Notes: generated from the sequence alone by a model not told the origin. Shown: positions 39,593 through 54,309, counted from the stretch's first letter. The stretch: 64,000 bases of DNA from Megalopta genalis (GCF_051020955.1 NW_027476727.1:62001-126000), one strand, 5' to 3'. A program made the numbers and translations.

Positions 39593-42500
39593 AATGCTGG
39601 CGAAATAATCGAGTTAGCTTCAAATCCAAGCGAAGCACATGATGTAGCTTCAAATCAATGCGATTTAGAAGGTTTTGCTTCAAATCCAAGCGAAACAAAT
39701 GATTTAGCTTCAAATACTTGCGATATAAGTGACATAGTTTCAAATTATGGCGAAATAAACGAGTTAGTTTCAAATCCATGCGAAACACATGATGTAACTT
39801 CAAATCAATGCGATGTAGAAGGTTTGGCTTCAGATCAACGGGAAACAAATGATTTAGCTTCAAATACTTGCGATATAAGTGATATATCTTCAAATTCTGG
39901 CGAAATAATCGAGTTAGCTACAACTCCATGCGAAACCAGTGATGTAGCTTCAAATCAATGCGATGTTGAAGGTTTAACTTCATATCCCTGTGTAGCAAGC
40001 GATTTAACTTCAAATACTTGCGATATAAGTTGTCTGGCATCAAATGCTGGCGAAATAATCGAGATAGCATCAAATCCATGCGAAACACATGATGTAGTTT
40101 CAAATCAATGCGATGTAGCTGGTTTAGATTCAAATCCATGCGAAACAAATGATTTAGCTTCAAATCAATAGGATGTAGAAGGTTTAGCTTCAAATCCATG
40201 CGAAACAAATGATTTGGCTTCAAATACTTGCGATATAAGTGATATAGCTTCAAATGGTGGCGAAATAAACGAGTTAGCTTCAAATCCATGCGTAACATAT
40301 TACGTAGCAGCAAATTTAATGCGATGTAGTAGGATTAGTTTCAAATCCATGTTAAACACATAATTTAGCTTCAAATACTTGCGATATAAGTAATATAGCT
40401 TCAAATGCTGGAGAAATAATCGAGTTAGCTTCAAATCCATGCGAAACACATGATGTTGCTTCAAATTAATGCGATGTATAAGGTTTAGCTTCAACTCCAT
40501 GCGAAACAAATGATTTAGCTTCAAACACTTGCGATATATGTGATATAGCTTCAAATGCTGGCGAAATAAACGAGTTACCTTCAAATCCATGCGAAACACA
40601 TGATGTAGCTTCAAATCATTTCGATGTAGATGGTTTAGCTTCAAATCCATGCGAAACACATGATGTAACTTCTAATCAATGCGATGTAGAAGGTGTGGCT
40701 TCAGATCCACGGGAAACAAATTATTTAGCTTCAAATACTTGCGATATAAGTGATATTGCTTCAAATGCTGGCGAAATAATCGAGTTAGCTTCAAATCCAA
40801 GCGAAGCACATGATGTAGCTTCAAATCAATGCGATTTAGAAGGTTTTGCTTCAAATCCAAGCGAAACAAATGATTTAGCTTCAAGTACGTGTCAAACAAA
40901 CGAGTTAGCTTCAAATCCATTCGAAACACATGGTGCAGCTTCAAATCAATGCGATGTATAAGGTTTAGCTTCAAATCCAAGCGAAACAAATGATTTAGCT
41001 TCAAATACTTGCGATATAAGTGACATAGTTTCAAATTATGGCGAAATAAACGAGTTAGTTTCAAATCCATGCGAAACACATGATGTAACTTCAAATCAAT
41101 GCGATGTAGAAGGTTTGGCTTCAGATCCACGGGAAACAAATGATTTAGCTTCAAATACTTGCGATATAAGTGATATTGCTTCAAATGCTGGCGAAATAAT
41201 CGAGTTAGCTTCAAATCCAAGCGAAGCACATGATGTAGCTTCAAATCAATGCGATTTAGAAGGTTTTGCTTCAAATCCAAGCGAAACAAATGATTTAGCT
41301 TCAAGTACGTGTCAAACAAACGAGTTAGCTTCAAATCCATTCGAAACACATATTGCAGCTTCAAATCAATGCGATGTATAAGGTTTAGCTTCAAATCCAA
41401 GCGAAACAAATGATTTAGCTTCAAATACTTGCGATATAAGTGACATAGTTTCAAATTATGGCGAAATAACCGAGTTAGTTTCAAATCCATGCGAAACACA
41501 TGATGTAACTTCAAATCAATGCGATGTAGATGGTTTAGAATCAAACCCATGCGAAACAAATGATTTAGCTTCAAATACTTGCGATATAAGTGATATAGCT
41601 TCAAATGCTGGCGAAATAAACGAGTTAGCTTCAAATCCATGCGAAACACATGATGTAGCTTCAAATCAATGCGGTGTAGAAAGTTTAGCTTCAAATCCAT
41701 GCGAAACAAATTATTTAGCTTCAAATACTTGCGATATAAGTGATACAGTTTCAAATTATGGCGAAATAATCGAGTTAGCTTCAAATCCATGCGAAACACA
41801 TGATGTAACTTCTAATCAATGCGATGTAGAAGGTTTGGCTTCAGATCCACGGGAAACAAATGATTTAGCTTCAAATACTTGCGATATAAGTGATATAGCT
41901 TCAAATTCTGGCGAAATAATCGAGTTAGCTTCAAATTAATGCGAAACACATGATATAGCTTCAAATCAATTCGATGTAGATGGTTTAGCTTCAAATCCAT
42001 GCGAAACAAATTATTTAGCTTCAAATACTTGCGATATAAGTGATATAGTTTCAAATTATGGCGAAATAGACGAGTTAGCTTCAAATCCATGCGAAACACA
42101 TGATGTAACTTCAAATCAATGCGATGTAGAAGGTTTGGCTTCAGATCCACGGGAAACAAATGATTTAGCTTCAAATACTTGCGATATAAGTGATATATAT
42201 TCAAATTCTGGCGAAATAATCGAGTTAGCTACAAATCCATGCGAAACCAGTGATGTAGCTTCAAATCAATGCGATGTTGAAGGTTTAACTTCATATCCAT
42301 GTGTAGCAAGCGATTTAACTTCAAATACTTGCGATATAAGTTGTCTAGCATCAAATGCTGGCGAAATAATCGAGATAGCTTCAAATCCATGCGAAACACA
42401 TGACGTAGTTTCAAATCAATGCGATCTAGAAGGTTTAGCTTCAAATCCATGCGAATCAAATGATTTAGCTTCAAATACTTGCGATATAAGTGATATAGTT

Positions 42501-44430
42501 TCAAATGCTGGCGAAATAATCGAGTTAGCATCAAATCCATGCGAAACACATGATGTAACTTCTAATCAATGCGATGTAGAAGGTTTGGCTTCAGATCCAC
42601 GGAAAACAAATGATTTAGCTTCAAATACTTGCGATATAAGTGATATAGCTTCAAAGTCTGGCGAAATAATCGAGTTAGCTTCAAATCCATGCGAAACACA
42701 TGATGTAGTTCCAAATCAATGCGATGTAGCTGCTTTAGATTCAAATCCATGCGAAACAAATGATTTAGCTTCAAATCAATAGGATGTAGAAGGTTTAGCT
42801 TCAAATCCATGCGAAACAAATGATTTGGCTTCAAATACTTGCGATATAAGTGATATAGCTTCAAATGGTGGCGAAATAAACGAGTTAGCTTCAAATCCAT
42901 GCGTAACATATTACGTAGCATCAAATTTAATGCGATGTAGAAGGATTAGTTTCAAATCCATGTTAAACAAATAATTTAGCTTCAAATACTTGCGATATAA
43001 GTAATATAGCTTCAAATGCTGGAGAAATAATCGAGTTAGCTTCAAATCCATGCGAAACACATGATGTTGCTTCAAATCAATGCGATGTATAAGGTTTAGC
43101 TTCAACTCCATGCGAAACACATGATGTAGCTTCAAATCAATGCTATGTAGAAGGTTCAGCTTCAAATCCATGCGAATCAAATGATTTAGCTTCAAATACT
43201 TGCGATATAAGTGATATAGTTTCAAATGCTGGCGAAATAATCGAGTTAGCATCAAATCCATGCGAAACATATGATGTAACTTCAAATCAATGCGATGTAG
43301 ATGGTTTAGAATCAAACCCATGCGAAACAAATGATTTAGCTTCAAATACTTGCGATATAAGTGATATAGCTTCAAATGCTGGCGAAATAAACGAGTTATC
43401 TTCAAATCCATGCGAAACACACGATGTAGCTTCAAATCAATGCGGTGTAGAAAGTTTAGCTTCAAATCCATGCGAAACAAATTATTTAGCTTCAAATACT
43501 TGCGATATAAGTGATACAGTTTCAAATTATGGCGAAATAATCGAGTTAGCTTCAAATCCATGCGAAACACATGATGTAACTTCTAATCAATGCGATGTAG
43601 AAGGTTTCGCTTCAGATCCACGGGAAACAAATGATTTACCTTCAAATACTTGCGATATAAGTGATATAGCTTCAAATTCTGGCGAAATAATCGAGTTAGC
43701 TTCAAATCCAAGCGAAGCACATGTTGTAGCTTCAAATCAATGCGATGTAGAAGGTTTAACTTCATATCCATGTGTAGCAAGCGATTTAACTTCAAATACT
43801 TGCGATATAAGTTGTCTGGCATCAAATGCTGGCGAAATAATCGAGTTAGCTTCAAATCCATGCGAAACACATGATGTAGTTTCAAATCAATGCGATGTAG
43901 CTGGTTTAGATTCAAATCCATGCGAAACAAATGATTTAGCTTCAAATCAATAGGATGTAGAAGGTTTAGCTTCAAATCCATGCGAAACAAATGATTTGGC
44001 TTCAAATACTTGCGATATAAGTGATATAGCTTCAAATGGTGGCGAAATAAACGAGTTAGCTTCAAATCCATGCGTAACATATTACGTAGCATCAAATTTA
44101 ATGCGATGTAGAAGGATTAGTTTCAAATCCATGTTAAACAAATAATTTAGCTTCAAATACTTGCGATATAAGTAATACAGCTTCAAATGCTGGAGAAATA
44201 ATCGAGTTAGCTTCAAATCCATGCGAAACACATGATGTTGCTTCAAATCAATGCGATGTATAAGGTTTAGCTTCAACTCCATGCGAAACACATGATGTAG
44301 CTTCAAATCAATGCTATGTAGAAGGTTCAGCTTCAAATCCATGCGAATCAAATGATTTAGCTTCAAATACTTGCGATATAAGTGATATAGTTTCAAATGC
44401 TGGCGAAATAATCGAGTTAGCTTCAAATCC
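39593..44430 (+). repeat. 4.56-kb higher-order unit, copy 2 (420-bp gain, 150-bp loss)
   Basis: It follows copy 1 in order but contains a 420-bp tandem duplication at about 40690-41529 and lacks 150 bp near 42684. It ends near 44430, where it passes into a block related to both 34260-35000 and 53440-54100. Sparse substitutions, such as TATTGCAGC for TGGTGCAGC near 41350, show that the copies have begun to diverge. Confidence 0.82.
40690..41529 (+). repeat. 420-bp tandem duplication (2 copies)
   Basis: Bases 40690-41109 are repeated at 41110-41529 with few changes, including TATTGCAGC near 41350. The length is exactly 14 monomers. The corresponding place in the sister 4.56-kb unit (near 36127-36547) holds a single copy, so the duplication is specific to this unit. 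Confidence 0.85.
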
Positions 44431-44946
44431 ATGCGAAACATATGATGTAGCTTCAAATCAATGCGATGTAGGTTTGGCTTCAGATCCACGGGAAACAAAT
44501 GATTTAGCTTCAAATACTTGCGATATAAGTGATATATCTTCAAATTCTGGCGAAATAATCGAGTTAGCTACAACTCCATGCGAAACCAGTGATGTAGCTT
44601 CAAATCAATGCGATGTTGAAGGTTTAACTTCATATCCATGTGTAGCAAGCGATTTAACTTCAAATACTTGCGATATAAGTTGTCTAGCATCAAATGCTGG
44701 CGAAATAATCGAGATAGCTTCAAATCCATGCGAAACACATGATGTAACTTCAAATCAATGCGATGTAGAAGGTTTGGCTTCAGATCCACGGGAAACAAAT
44801 GATTTAGCTTCAAATACTTGCGATATAAGTGATATTGCTTCAAATGCTGGCGAAATAATCGAGTTAGCTTCAAAGCCAAGCGAAGCACATGATGTAGCTT
44901 CAAATCAATGCGATTTAGAAGGTTTTGCTTCAAATCCAAGCGAATC

Positions 44947-46626
44947 AAATGATTTAGCTTCAAATACTTGCGATATAAGTGACATAGTTTCAAATTATGG
45001 CGAAATAAACGAGTTAGTTTCAAATCCATGCGAAACACATGATGTAACTTCTAATCAATGCGATGTAGATGGTTTAGCTTCAAATCCATGCGAAACACAT
45101 GATGTAACTTCAAATCAATGCGGTGTAGAAGGTTTGGCTTCAGATCCACGGGAAACAAATGATTTAGCTTCAAATACTTGCGATATAAGTGATATTGCTT
45201 CAAATGCTGGCGAAATAATCGAGTTAGCTTCAAATCCAAGCGAAGCACATGATGTAGCTTCAAATCAATGCGATTTAGAAGGTTTAGCTTCAAATCCATG
45301 CGAAACAAATTATTTAGCTTCAAATACTTGCGATATAAGTGATATAGTTTCAAATTATGGCGAAATAAACGAGTTAGCTTCAAATCCATGCGAAACACAT
45401 GATGTAACTTCAAATCAATGCGATGTAGAAGGTTTGGCTTCAGATCCACGGGAAACAAATGATTTAGCTTCAAATACTTGCGATATAAGTGATATTGCTT
45501 CAAATGCTGGCGAAATAATCGAGTTAGCTTCAAATCCAAGCGAAGCACATGATGTAGCTTCAAATCAATGCGATTTAGAAGGTTTTGCTTCAAATCCAAG
45601 CGAAACAAATGATTTAGCTTCAAATACGTGTCAAACAAACGAGATAGCTTCAAATCCATTCGAAACACATGGTGCAGCTTCAAATCAATGCGATGTATAA
45701 CGTTTAGCTTCAAATCCAAGCGAAACAAATGATTTAGCTTCAAATACTTGCGATATAAGTGACATAGTTTCAAATTATGGCGAAATAAACGAGTTAGTTT
45801 CAAATCCATGCGAAACACATGATGTAACTTCAAATCAATGCGATGTGGAAGGTTTGGCTTCAGATCAACGGGAAACAAATGATTTAGCTTCAAATACTTG
45901 CGATATAAGTGATATATCTTCAAATTCTGGCGAAATAATCGAGTTGGCTTCAAATCCATGCGAAACATATGATGTAACTTCAAATCAATGCGATGTAGAT
46001 GGTTTGGAATCAAATCCATGCGAAACAAATGATTTAGCTTCAAATACTTGCGATATAAGTGATATAGCTTCAAATGCTGGCGAAATAAACGAGTTAGCTT
46101 CAAATCCATGCGAAACACATGATGTAGCTTCAAATCAATGCGGTGTAGAAAGTTTAGCTTCAAATCCATGCGAAACAAATTATTTAGCTTCAAATACTTG
46201 CGATATAAGTGATACAGTTACAAATTATGGCGAAATAATCGAGTTAGCTTCAAATCCATGCGAAACACATGATGTAACTTCTAATCACTGCGATGTAGAA
46301 GGTTTGGCTTCAGATCCACGGGAAACAAATGATTTAGCTTCAAATACTTGCGATATAAGTGATATAGCTTCAAATTCTGGCGAAATAATCGAGTTAGCTT
46401 CAACTCCATGTGAAACACATGATGTAGCTTCAAATCAATGCGATGTAGAAGGTTTAGCTTCTAATCCATGCGAAACAAATTATTTAGCTTCAAATACTTG
46501 CGATATAAGTGATATAGCTTCAAATTCTGGCGAAATAATCGAGTTAGCTTCAAATCCATGCGAAACATATGATGTAGCTTCAAATCAATGCGATGTAGAA
46601 GGTTTGGCTTCAGATCCACGGGAAAC
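44947..46626 (+). repeat. 1680-bp higher-order unit, copy 1
   Basis: It is the first of three head-to-tail copies and is 56 monomers long. It includes the doubled D-E segment near 45030-45130, a B/C chimeric monomer near 45620 and a TAACG stop-bearing E variant near 45698. A private ACAGTTACAAATT occurs near 46215, where the other copies have ACAGTTTCAAATT. Confidence 0.88.
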
Positions 46627-47380
46627 AAATGATTTAGCTTCAAATACTTGCGATATAAGTGACATAGTTTCAAATTATGGCGAAATAAACGAGTTAGTTT
46701 CAAATCCATGCGAAACACATGATGTAACTTCTAATCAATGCGATGTAGATGGTTTAGCTTCAAATCCATGCGAAACACATGATGTAACTTCAAATCAATG
46801 CGGTGTAGAAGGTTTGGCTTCAGATCCACGGGAAACAAATGATTTAGCTTCAAATACTTGCGATATAAGTGATATTGCTTCAAATGCTGGCGAAATAATC
46901 GAGTTAGCTTCAAATCCAAGCGAAGCACATGATGTAGCTTCAAATCAATGCGATTTAGAAGGTTTAGCTTCAAATCCATGCGAAACAAATTATTTAGCTT
47001 CAAATACTTGCGATATAAGTGATATAGTTTCAAATTATGGCGAAATAAACGAGTTAGCTTCAAATCCATGCGAAACACATGATGTAACTTCAAATCAATG
47101 CGATGTAGAAGGTTTGGCTTCAGATCCACGGGAAACAAATGATTTAGCTTCAAATACTTGCGATATAAGTGATATTGCTTCAAATGCTGGCGAAATAATC
47201 GAGTTAGCTTCAAATCCAAGCGAAGCACATGATGTAGCTTCAAATCAATGCGATTTAGAAGGTTTTGCTTCAAATCCAAGCGAAACAAATGATTTAGCTT
47301 CAAATACGTGTCAAACAAACGAGTTAGCTTCAAATCCATTCGAAACACATGGTGCAGCTTCAAATCAATGCGATGTATAA
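45845..47380 (+). other. Latent plus-strand open frame, 511 codons; judged non-coding
   Basis: This is one of the two longest plus-strand open frames. It reads as 10-residue repeats of the pattern ASNxC(D/E)xx(D/E)L, acidic with about one Cys per repeat. It opens on an ATG inside a monomer (GCGATGTGGAAG) and ends at a TAA inside an E variant. It has no signal peptide, no unique domain, no leader and no flanking non-repeat DNA. The equivalent frame recurs at 47525-49060. The left half has TAA in most E monomers of this frame, and the minus strand is open as well. If transcribed it could yield a repetitive peptide, but nothing seen supports selection for one. Confidence 0.15.
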
Positions 47381-48306
47381 CGTTTAGCTTCAAATCCAAG
47401 CGAAACAAATGATTTAGCTTCAAATACTTGCGATATAAGTGACATAGTTTCAAATTATGGCGAAATAAACGAGTTAGTTTCAAATCCATGCGAAACACAT
47501 GATGTAACTTCAAATCAATGCGATGTGGAAGGTTTGGCTTCAGATCAACGGGAAACAAATGATTTAGCTTCAAATACTTGCGATATAAGTGATATATCTT
47601 CAAATTCTGGCGAAATAATCGAGTTGGCTTCAAATCCATGCGAAACATATGATGTAACTTCAAATCAATGCGATGTAGATGGTTTGGAATCAAATCCATG
47701 CGAAACAAATGATTTAGCTTCAAATACTTGCGATATAAGTGATATAGCTTCAAATGCTGGCGAAATAAACGAGTTAGCTTCAAATCCATGCGAAACACAT
47801 GATGTAGCTTCAAATCAATGCGGTGTAGAAAGTTTAGCTTCAAATCCATGCGAAACAAATTATTTAGCTTCAAATACTTGCGATATAAGTGATACAGTTT
47901 CAAATTATGGCGAAATAATCGAGTTAGCTTCAAATCCATGCGAAACACATGATGTAACTTCTAATCACTGCGATGTAGAAGGTTTGGCTTCAGATCCACG
48001 GGAAACAAATGATTTAGCTTCAAATACTTGCGATATAAGTGATATAGCTTCAAATTCTGGCGAAATAATCGAGTTAGCTTCAACTCCATGTGAAACACAT
48101 GATGTAGCTTCAAATCAATGCGATGTAGAAGGTTTAGCTTCTAATCCATGCGAAACAAATTATTTAGCTTCAAATACTTGCGATATAAGTGATATAGCTT
48201 CAAATTCTGGCGAAATAATCGAGTTAGCTTCAAATCCATGCGAAACATATGATGTAGCTTCAAATCAATGCGATGTAGAAGGTTTGGCTTCAGATCCACG
48301 GGAAAC
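46627..48306 (+). repeat. 1680-bp higher-order unit, copy 2
   Basis: It is identical in layout to the preceding unit at an offset of 1680 bases. It keeps the TAACG variant near 47378 and has ACAGTTTC near 47895. The two copies differ by a handful of bases that I could see. Confidence 0.88.
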
Positions 48307-50020
48307 AAATGATTTAGCTTCAAATACTTGCGATATAAGTGACATAGTTTCAAATTATGGCGAAATAAACGAGTTAGTTTCAAATCCATGCGAAACACAT
48401 GATGTAACTTCTAATCAATGCGATGTAGATGGTTTAGCTTCAAATCCATGCGAAACACATGATGTAACTTCAAATCAATGCGGTGTAGAAGGTTTGGCTT
48501 CAGATCCACGGGAAACAAATGATTTAGCTTCAAATACTTGCGATATAAGTGATATTGCTTCAAATGCTGGCGAAATAATCGAGTTAGCTTCAAATCCAAG
48601 CGAAGGACATGATGTAGCTTCAAATCAATGCGATTTAGAAGGTTTAGCTTCAAATCCATGCGAAACAAATTATTTAGCTTCAAATACTTGCGATATAAGT
48701 GATATAGTTTCAAATTATGGCGAAATAAACGAGTTAGCTTCAAATCCATGCGAAACACATGATGTAACTTCAAATCAATGCGATGTAGAAGGTTTGGCTT
48801 CAGATCCACGGGAAACAAATGATTTAGCTTCAAATACTTGCGATATAAGTGATATTGCTTCAAATGCTGGCGAAATAATCGAGTTAGCTTCAAATCCAAG
48901 CGAAGCACATGATGTAGCTTCAAATCAATGCGATTTAGAAGGTTTTGCTTCAAATCCAAGCGAAACAAATGATTTAGCTTCAAATACGTGTCAAACAAAC
49001 GAGTTAGCTTCAAATCCATTCGAAACACATGGTGCAGCTTCAAATCAATGCGATGTATAAGGTTTAGCTTCAAATCCAAGCGAAACAAATGATTTAGCTT
49101 CAAATACTTGCGATATAAGTGACATAGTTTCAAATTATGGCGAAATAAACGAGTTAGTTTCAAATCCATGCGAAACACATGATGTAACTTCAAATCAATG
49201 CGATGTGGAAGGTTTGGCTTCAGATCAACGGGAAACAAATGATTTAGCTTCAAATACTTGCGATATAAGTGATATATCTTCAAATTCTGGCGAAATAATC
49301 GAGTTGGCTTCAAATCCATGCGAAACATATGATGTAACTTCAAATCAATGCGATGTAGATGGTTTGGAATCAAATCCATGCGAAACAAATGATTTAGCTT
49401 CAAATACTTGCGATATAAGTGATATAGCTTCAAATGCTGGCGAAATAAACGAGTTAGCTTCAAATCCATGCGAAACACATGATGTAGCTTCAAATCAATG
49501 CGGTGTAGAAAGTTTAGCTTCAAATCCATGCGAAACAAATTATTTAGCTTCAAATACTTGCGATATAAGTGATACAGTTTCAAATTATGGCGAAATAATC
49601 GAGTTAGCTTCAAATCCATGCGAAACACATGATGTAACTTCTAATCACTGCGATGTAGAAGGTTTGGCTTCAGATCCACGGGAAACAAATGATTTAGCTT
49701 CAAATACTTGCGATATAAGTGATATAGCTTCAAATTCTGGCGAAATAATCGAGTTAGCTTCAACTCCATGTGAAACACATGATGTAGCTTCAAATCAATG
49801 CGATGTAGAAGGTTTAGCTTCTAATCCATGCGAAACAAATTATTTAGCTTCAAATACTTGCGATATAAGTGATATAGCTTCAAATTCTGGCGAAATAATC
49901 GAGTTAGCTTCAAATCCATGCGAAACATATGATGTAGCTTCAAATCAATGCGATGTAGAAGGTTTGGCTTCAGATCCACGGGAAACAAATGATTTAGCTT
50001 CAAATACTTGCGATATAAGT
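48307..50020 (+). repeat. 1680-bp higher-order unit, copy 3
   Basis: It continues the tandem series and departs from the pattern near 50022 (GATATATCTTC in place of GACATAGTTTC). It has GAAGGACATG near 48604, where the other copies have GAAGCACATG, and reverts to TAAGG near 49058. Confidence 0.87.
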
Positions 50021-51569
50021 GATATATCTTCAAATTCTGGCGAAATAATCGAGTTAGCTACAACTCCATGCGAAACCAGTGATGTAGCTTCAAATCAATG
50101 CGATGTTGAAGGTTTAACTTCATATCCATGTGTAGCAAGCGATTTAACTTCAAATACTTGCGATATAAGTTGTCTAGCATCAAATGCTGGCGAAATAATC
50201 GAGATAGCTTGAAATCCATGCGAAACACATGATGTAGTTTCAAATCAATGCGATCTAGAAGGTTTAGCTTCAAATCCATGCGAATCAAATGATTTAGCTT
50301 CAAATACTTGCGATATAAGTGATATAGTTTCAAATGCTGGCGAAATAATCGAGTTAGCATCAAATCCATGCGAAACATATGATGTAACTTCAAATCAATG
50401 CGATGTAGATGGTTTAGAATCAAACCCATGCGAAACAAATGATTTAGCTTCAAATACATGCGATATAAGTGATATAGTATCAAATTATGGCGAAATAATC
50501 GAGTTAGCTTCAAATCCATGCGAAACACATGATGTAACTTCAAATCAATGCGATGTAGAAGGTTTGGCTTCATATCCACGGGAAACAAATGATTTAGCTT
50601 CAAATACTTGCGATATAAGTGATATAGCTTCAAATTCTGGCGAAATAATCTAGATAGCTTCAAATCCATGCGAAACACATGATGTAGTTTCAAATCAATG
50701 CGATCTAGAAGGTTTAGCTTCAAATCCATGCGAATCAAATGATTTAGCTTCAAATACTTGCGATATAAGTGATATAGTTTCAAATGCTGGCGAAATAATC
50801 GAGTTAGCTTCAACTCCATGTGAAACACATGATGTAGCTTCAAATCAATGCGATGTAGAAGGTTTAGCTTCTAATCCATGCGAAACAAATTATTTAGCTT
50901 CAAATACTTGCGATATAAGTGATATAGCTTCAAATTCTGGCGAAATAATCGAGTTAGCTTCAAATTAATGCGAAACACATGATATAGCTTCAAATCAATG
51001 CGATGTAGATGGTTTAGCTTCAAATCCATGCGAAACAAATTATTTAGCTTCAAATACTTGCGATATAAGTGATATAGCTTCAAATTCTGGCGAAATAATC
51101 GAGTTAGCTTCAACTCCATGTGAAACACATGATGTAGCTTCAAATCAATGCGATGTAGAAGGTTTGGCTTCATATCCACGGGAAACAAATGATTTAGCTT
51201 CAAATACTTGCGATATAAGTGATATAGCTTCAAATTCTGGCGAAATAATCGAGATAGCTACAAATCCATGCGAAACACATGATGTAGTTTCAAACCAATG
51301 CGATCTAGAAGGTTTAGCTTCAAATCCATGCGAATCAAATGATTTAGCTTCAAATACTTGCGATATAAGTAATATAGCTTCAAATGCTGGAGAAATAATC
51401 GAGTTAGCTTCAAATCCATGCGAAACACATGATGTCGCTTCAAATCAATGCGATGTAGAAGGTTTAGCTTCTAATCCATGCGAAACAAATTATTTAGCTT
51501 CAAATACTTGCGTTATAAGTGATATAGTTTCAAATTATGGCGAAATAAACGAGTTAGCTTCAAATCCAT
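49170..51569 (+). repeat. 2400-bp tandem unit, copy 1
   Basis: It is 80 monomers long and overlaps the third 1680-bp unit. The next 1.55 kb (51570-53115) repeats its start at an offset of 2400 bases, including the A'-B' pair near 50115 and the GCTTGAAATCC stop-bearing monomer near 50208. It also holds three minus-strand-open mosaics specific to 50640-51570. Confidence 0.83.
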
Positions 51570-53115
51570 GCGAAACACATGATGTAACTTCAAATCAATG
51601 CGATGTGGAAGGTTTGGCTTCAGATCAACGGGAAACAAATGATTTAGCTTCAAATACTTGCGATATAAGTGATATATCTTCAAATTCTGGCGAAATAATC
51701 GAGTTGGCTTCAAATCCATGCGAAACATATGATGTAACTTCAAATCAATGCGATGTAGATGGTTTGGAATCAAATCCATGCGAAACAAATGATTTAGCTT
51801 CAAATACTTGCGATATAAGTGATATAGCTTCAAATGCTGGCGAAATAAACGAGTTAGCTTCAAATCCATGCGAAACACATGATGTAGCTTCAAATCAATG
51901 CGGTGTAGAAAGTTTAGCTTCAAATCCATGCGAAACAAATTATTTAGCTTCAAATACTTGCGATATAAGTGATACAGTTTCAAATTATGGCGAAATAATC
52001 GAGTTAGCTTCAAATCCATGCGAAACACATGATGTAACTTCTAATCACTGCGATGTAGAAGGTTTGGCTTCAGATCCACGGGAAACAAATGATTTAGCTT
52101 CAAATACTTGCGATATAAGTGATATAGCTTCAAATTCTGGCGAAATAATCGAGTTAGCTTCAACTCCATGTGAAACACATGATGTAGCTTCAAATCAATG
52201 CGATGTAGAAGGTTTAGCTTCTAATCCATGCGAAACAAATTATTTAGCTTCAAATACTTGCGATATAAGTGATATAGCTTCAAATTCTGGCGAAATAATC
52301 GAGTTAGCTTCAAATCCATGCGAAACATATGATGTAGCTTCAAATCAATGCGATGTAGAAGGTTTGGCTTCAGATCCACGGGAAACAAATGATTTAGCTT
52401 CAAATACTTGCGATATAAGTGATATATCTTCAAATTCTGGCGAAATAATCGAGTTAGCTACAACTCCATGCGAAACCAGTGATGTAGCTTCAAATCAATG
52501 CGATGTTGAAGGTTTAACTTCATATCCATGTGTAGCAAGCGATTTAACTTCAAATACTTGCGATATAAGTTGTCTAGCATCAAATGCTGGCGAAATAATC
52601 GAGATAGCTTGAAATCCATGCGAAACACATGATGTAGTTTCAAATCAATGCGATCTAGAAGGTTTAGCTTCAAATCCATGCGAATCAAATGATTTAGCTT
52701 CAAATACTTGCGATATAAGTGATATAGTTTCAAATGCTGGCGAAATAATCGAGTTAGCATCAAATCCATGCGAAACATATGATGTAACTTCAAATCAATG
52801 CGATGTAGATGGTTTAGAATCAAACCCATGCGAAACAAATGATTTAGCTTCAAATACATGCGATATAAGTGATATAGTATCAAATTATGGCGAAATAATC
52901 AAGTTAGCTTCAAATCCATGCGAAACACATGATGTAACTTCAAATCAATGCGATGTAGAAGGTTTGGCTTCATATCCACGGGAAACAAATGATTTAGCTT
53001 CAAATACTTGCGATATAAGTGATATAGCTTCAAATTCTGGCGAAATAATCTAGATAGCTTCAAATCCATGCGAAACACATGATGTAGTTTCAAATCAATG
53101 CGATCTAGAAGGTTT
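51570..53115 (+). repeat. 2400-bp tandem unit, partial copy 2
   Basis: It matches 49170-50715 at an offset of 2400 bases and breaks at about 53116, where it joins the A'-B' pair that begins the second 7-kb block. One visible change is AATCAAGTTAG near 52898 where copy 1 has AATCGAGTTAG. Confidence 0.83.
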
Positions 53116-54309
53116 AACTTCATATCCATGTGTAGCAAGCGATTTAACTTCAAATACTTGCGATATAAGTTGTCTGGCATCAAATGCTGGCGAAATAATC
53201 GAGTTAGCTTCAAATCCATGCGAAACACATGATGTAGTTTCAAATCAATGCGATGTAGCTGGTTTAGATTCAAATCCATGCGAAACAAATGATTTAGCTT
53301 CAAATCAATAGGATGTAGAAGGTTTAGCTTCAAATCCATGCGAAACAAATGATTTGGCTTCAAATACTTGCGATATAAGTGATATAGCTTCAAATGGTGG
53401 CGAAATAAACGAGTTAGCTTCAAATCCATGCGTAACATATTACGTAGCATCAAATTTAATGCGATGTAGAAGGATTAGTTTCAAATCCATGTTAAACAAA
53501 TAATTTAGCTTCAAATACTTGCGATATAAGTAATACAGCTTCAAATGCTGGAGAAATAATCGAGTTAGCTTCAAATCCATGCGAAACACATGATGTTGCT
53601 TCAAATCAATGCGATGTATAAGGTTTAGCTTCAACTCCATGCGAAACACATGATGTAGCTTCAAATCAATGCTATGTAGAAGGTTCAGCTTCAAATCCAT
53701 GCGAATCAAATGATTTAGCTTCAAATACTTGCGATATAAGTGATATAGTTTCAAATGCTGGCGAAATAATCGAGTTAGCTTCAAATCCATGCGAAACATA
53801 TGATGTAGCTTCAAATCAATGCGATGTAGGTTTGGCTTCAGATCCACGGGAAACAAATGATTTAGCTTCAAATACTTGCGATATAAGTGATATATCTTCA
53901 AATTCTGGCGAAATAATCGAGTTAGCTACAACTCCATGCGAAACCAGTGATGTAGCTTCAAATCAATGCGATGTTGAAGGTTTAACTTCATATCCATGTG
54001 TAGCAAGCGATTTAACTTCAAATACTTGCGATATAAGTTGTCTAGCATCAAATGCTGGCGAAATAATCGAGATAGCTTCAAATCCATGCGAAACACATGA
54101 TGTAACTTCAAATCAATGCGATGTAGAAGGTTTGGCTTCAGATCCACGGGAAACAATTGATTTAGCTTCAAATACTTGCGATATAAGTGATATTGCTTCA
54201 AATGCTGGCGAAATAATCGAGTTAGCTTCAAATCCAAGCGAAGCACATGATGTAGCTTCAAATCAATGCGATTTAGAAGGTTTTGCTTCAAATCCAAGCG
54301 AAACAAATG

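Larger units (their letters stand above)
43752..50812 (+). repeat. 7.06-kb block, copy with three 1680-bp units
   Basis: It begins at the A'-B' pair near 43761 and is collinear with 53110-58490. Up to about 48342 the offset is 9358 bases, with local one-base shifts between 55979 and 56661. From about 50022 the offset is 7678. The difference, 1680 bases, is exactly one internal higher-order unit. The block holds the longest plus-strand open frames of the window. Confidence 0.88.

Noticed and set aside
45845..47380. Cysteine-rich secreted repeat protein
   Set aside because: The regular Cys per 10 residues is a by-product of the TGC in the conserved TGCGA core. No signal sequence or start context precedes the frame.
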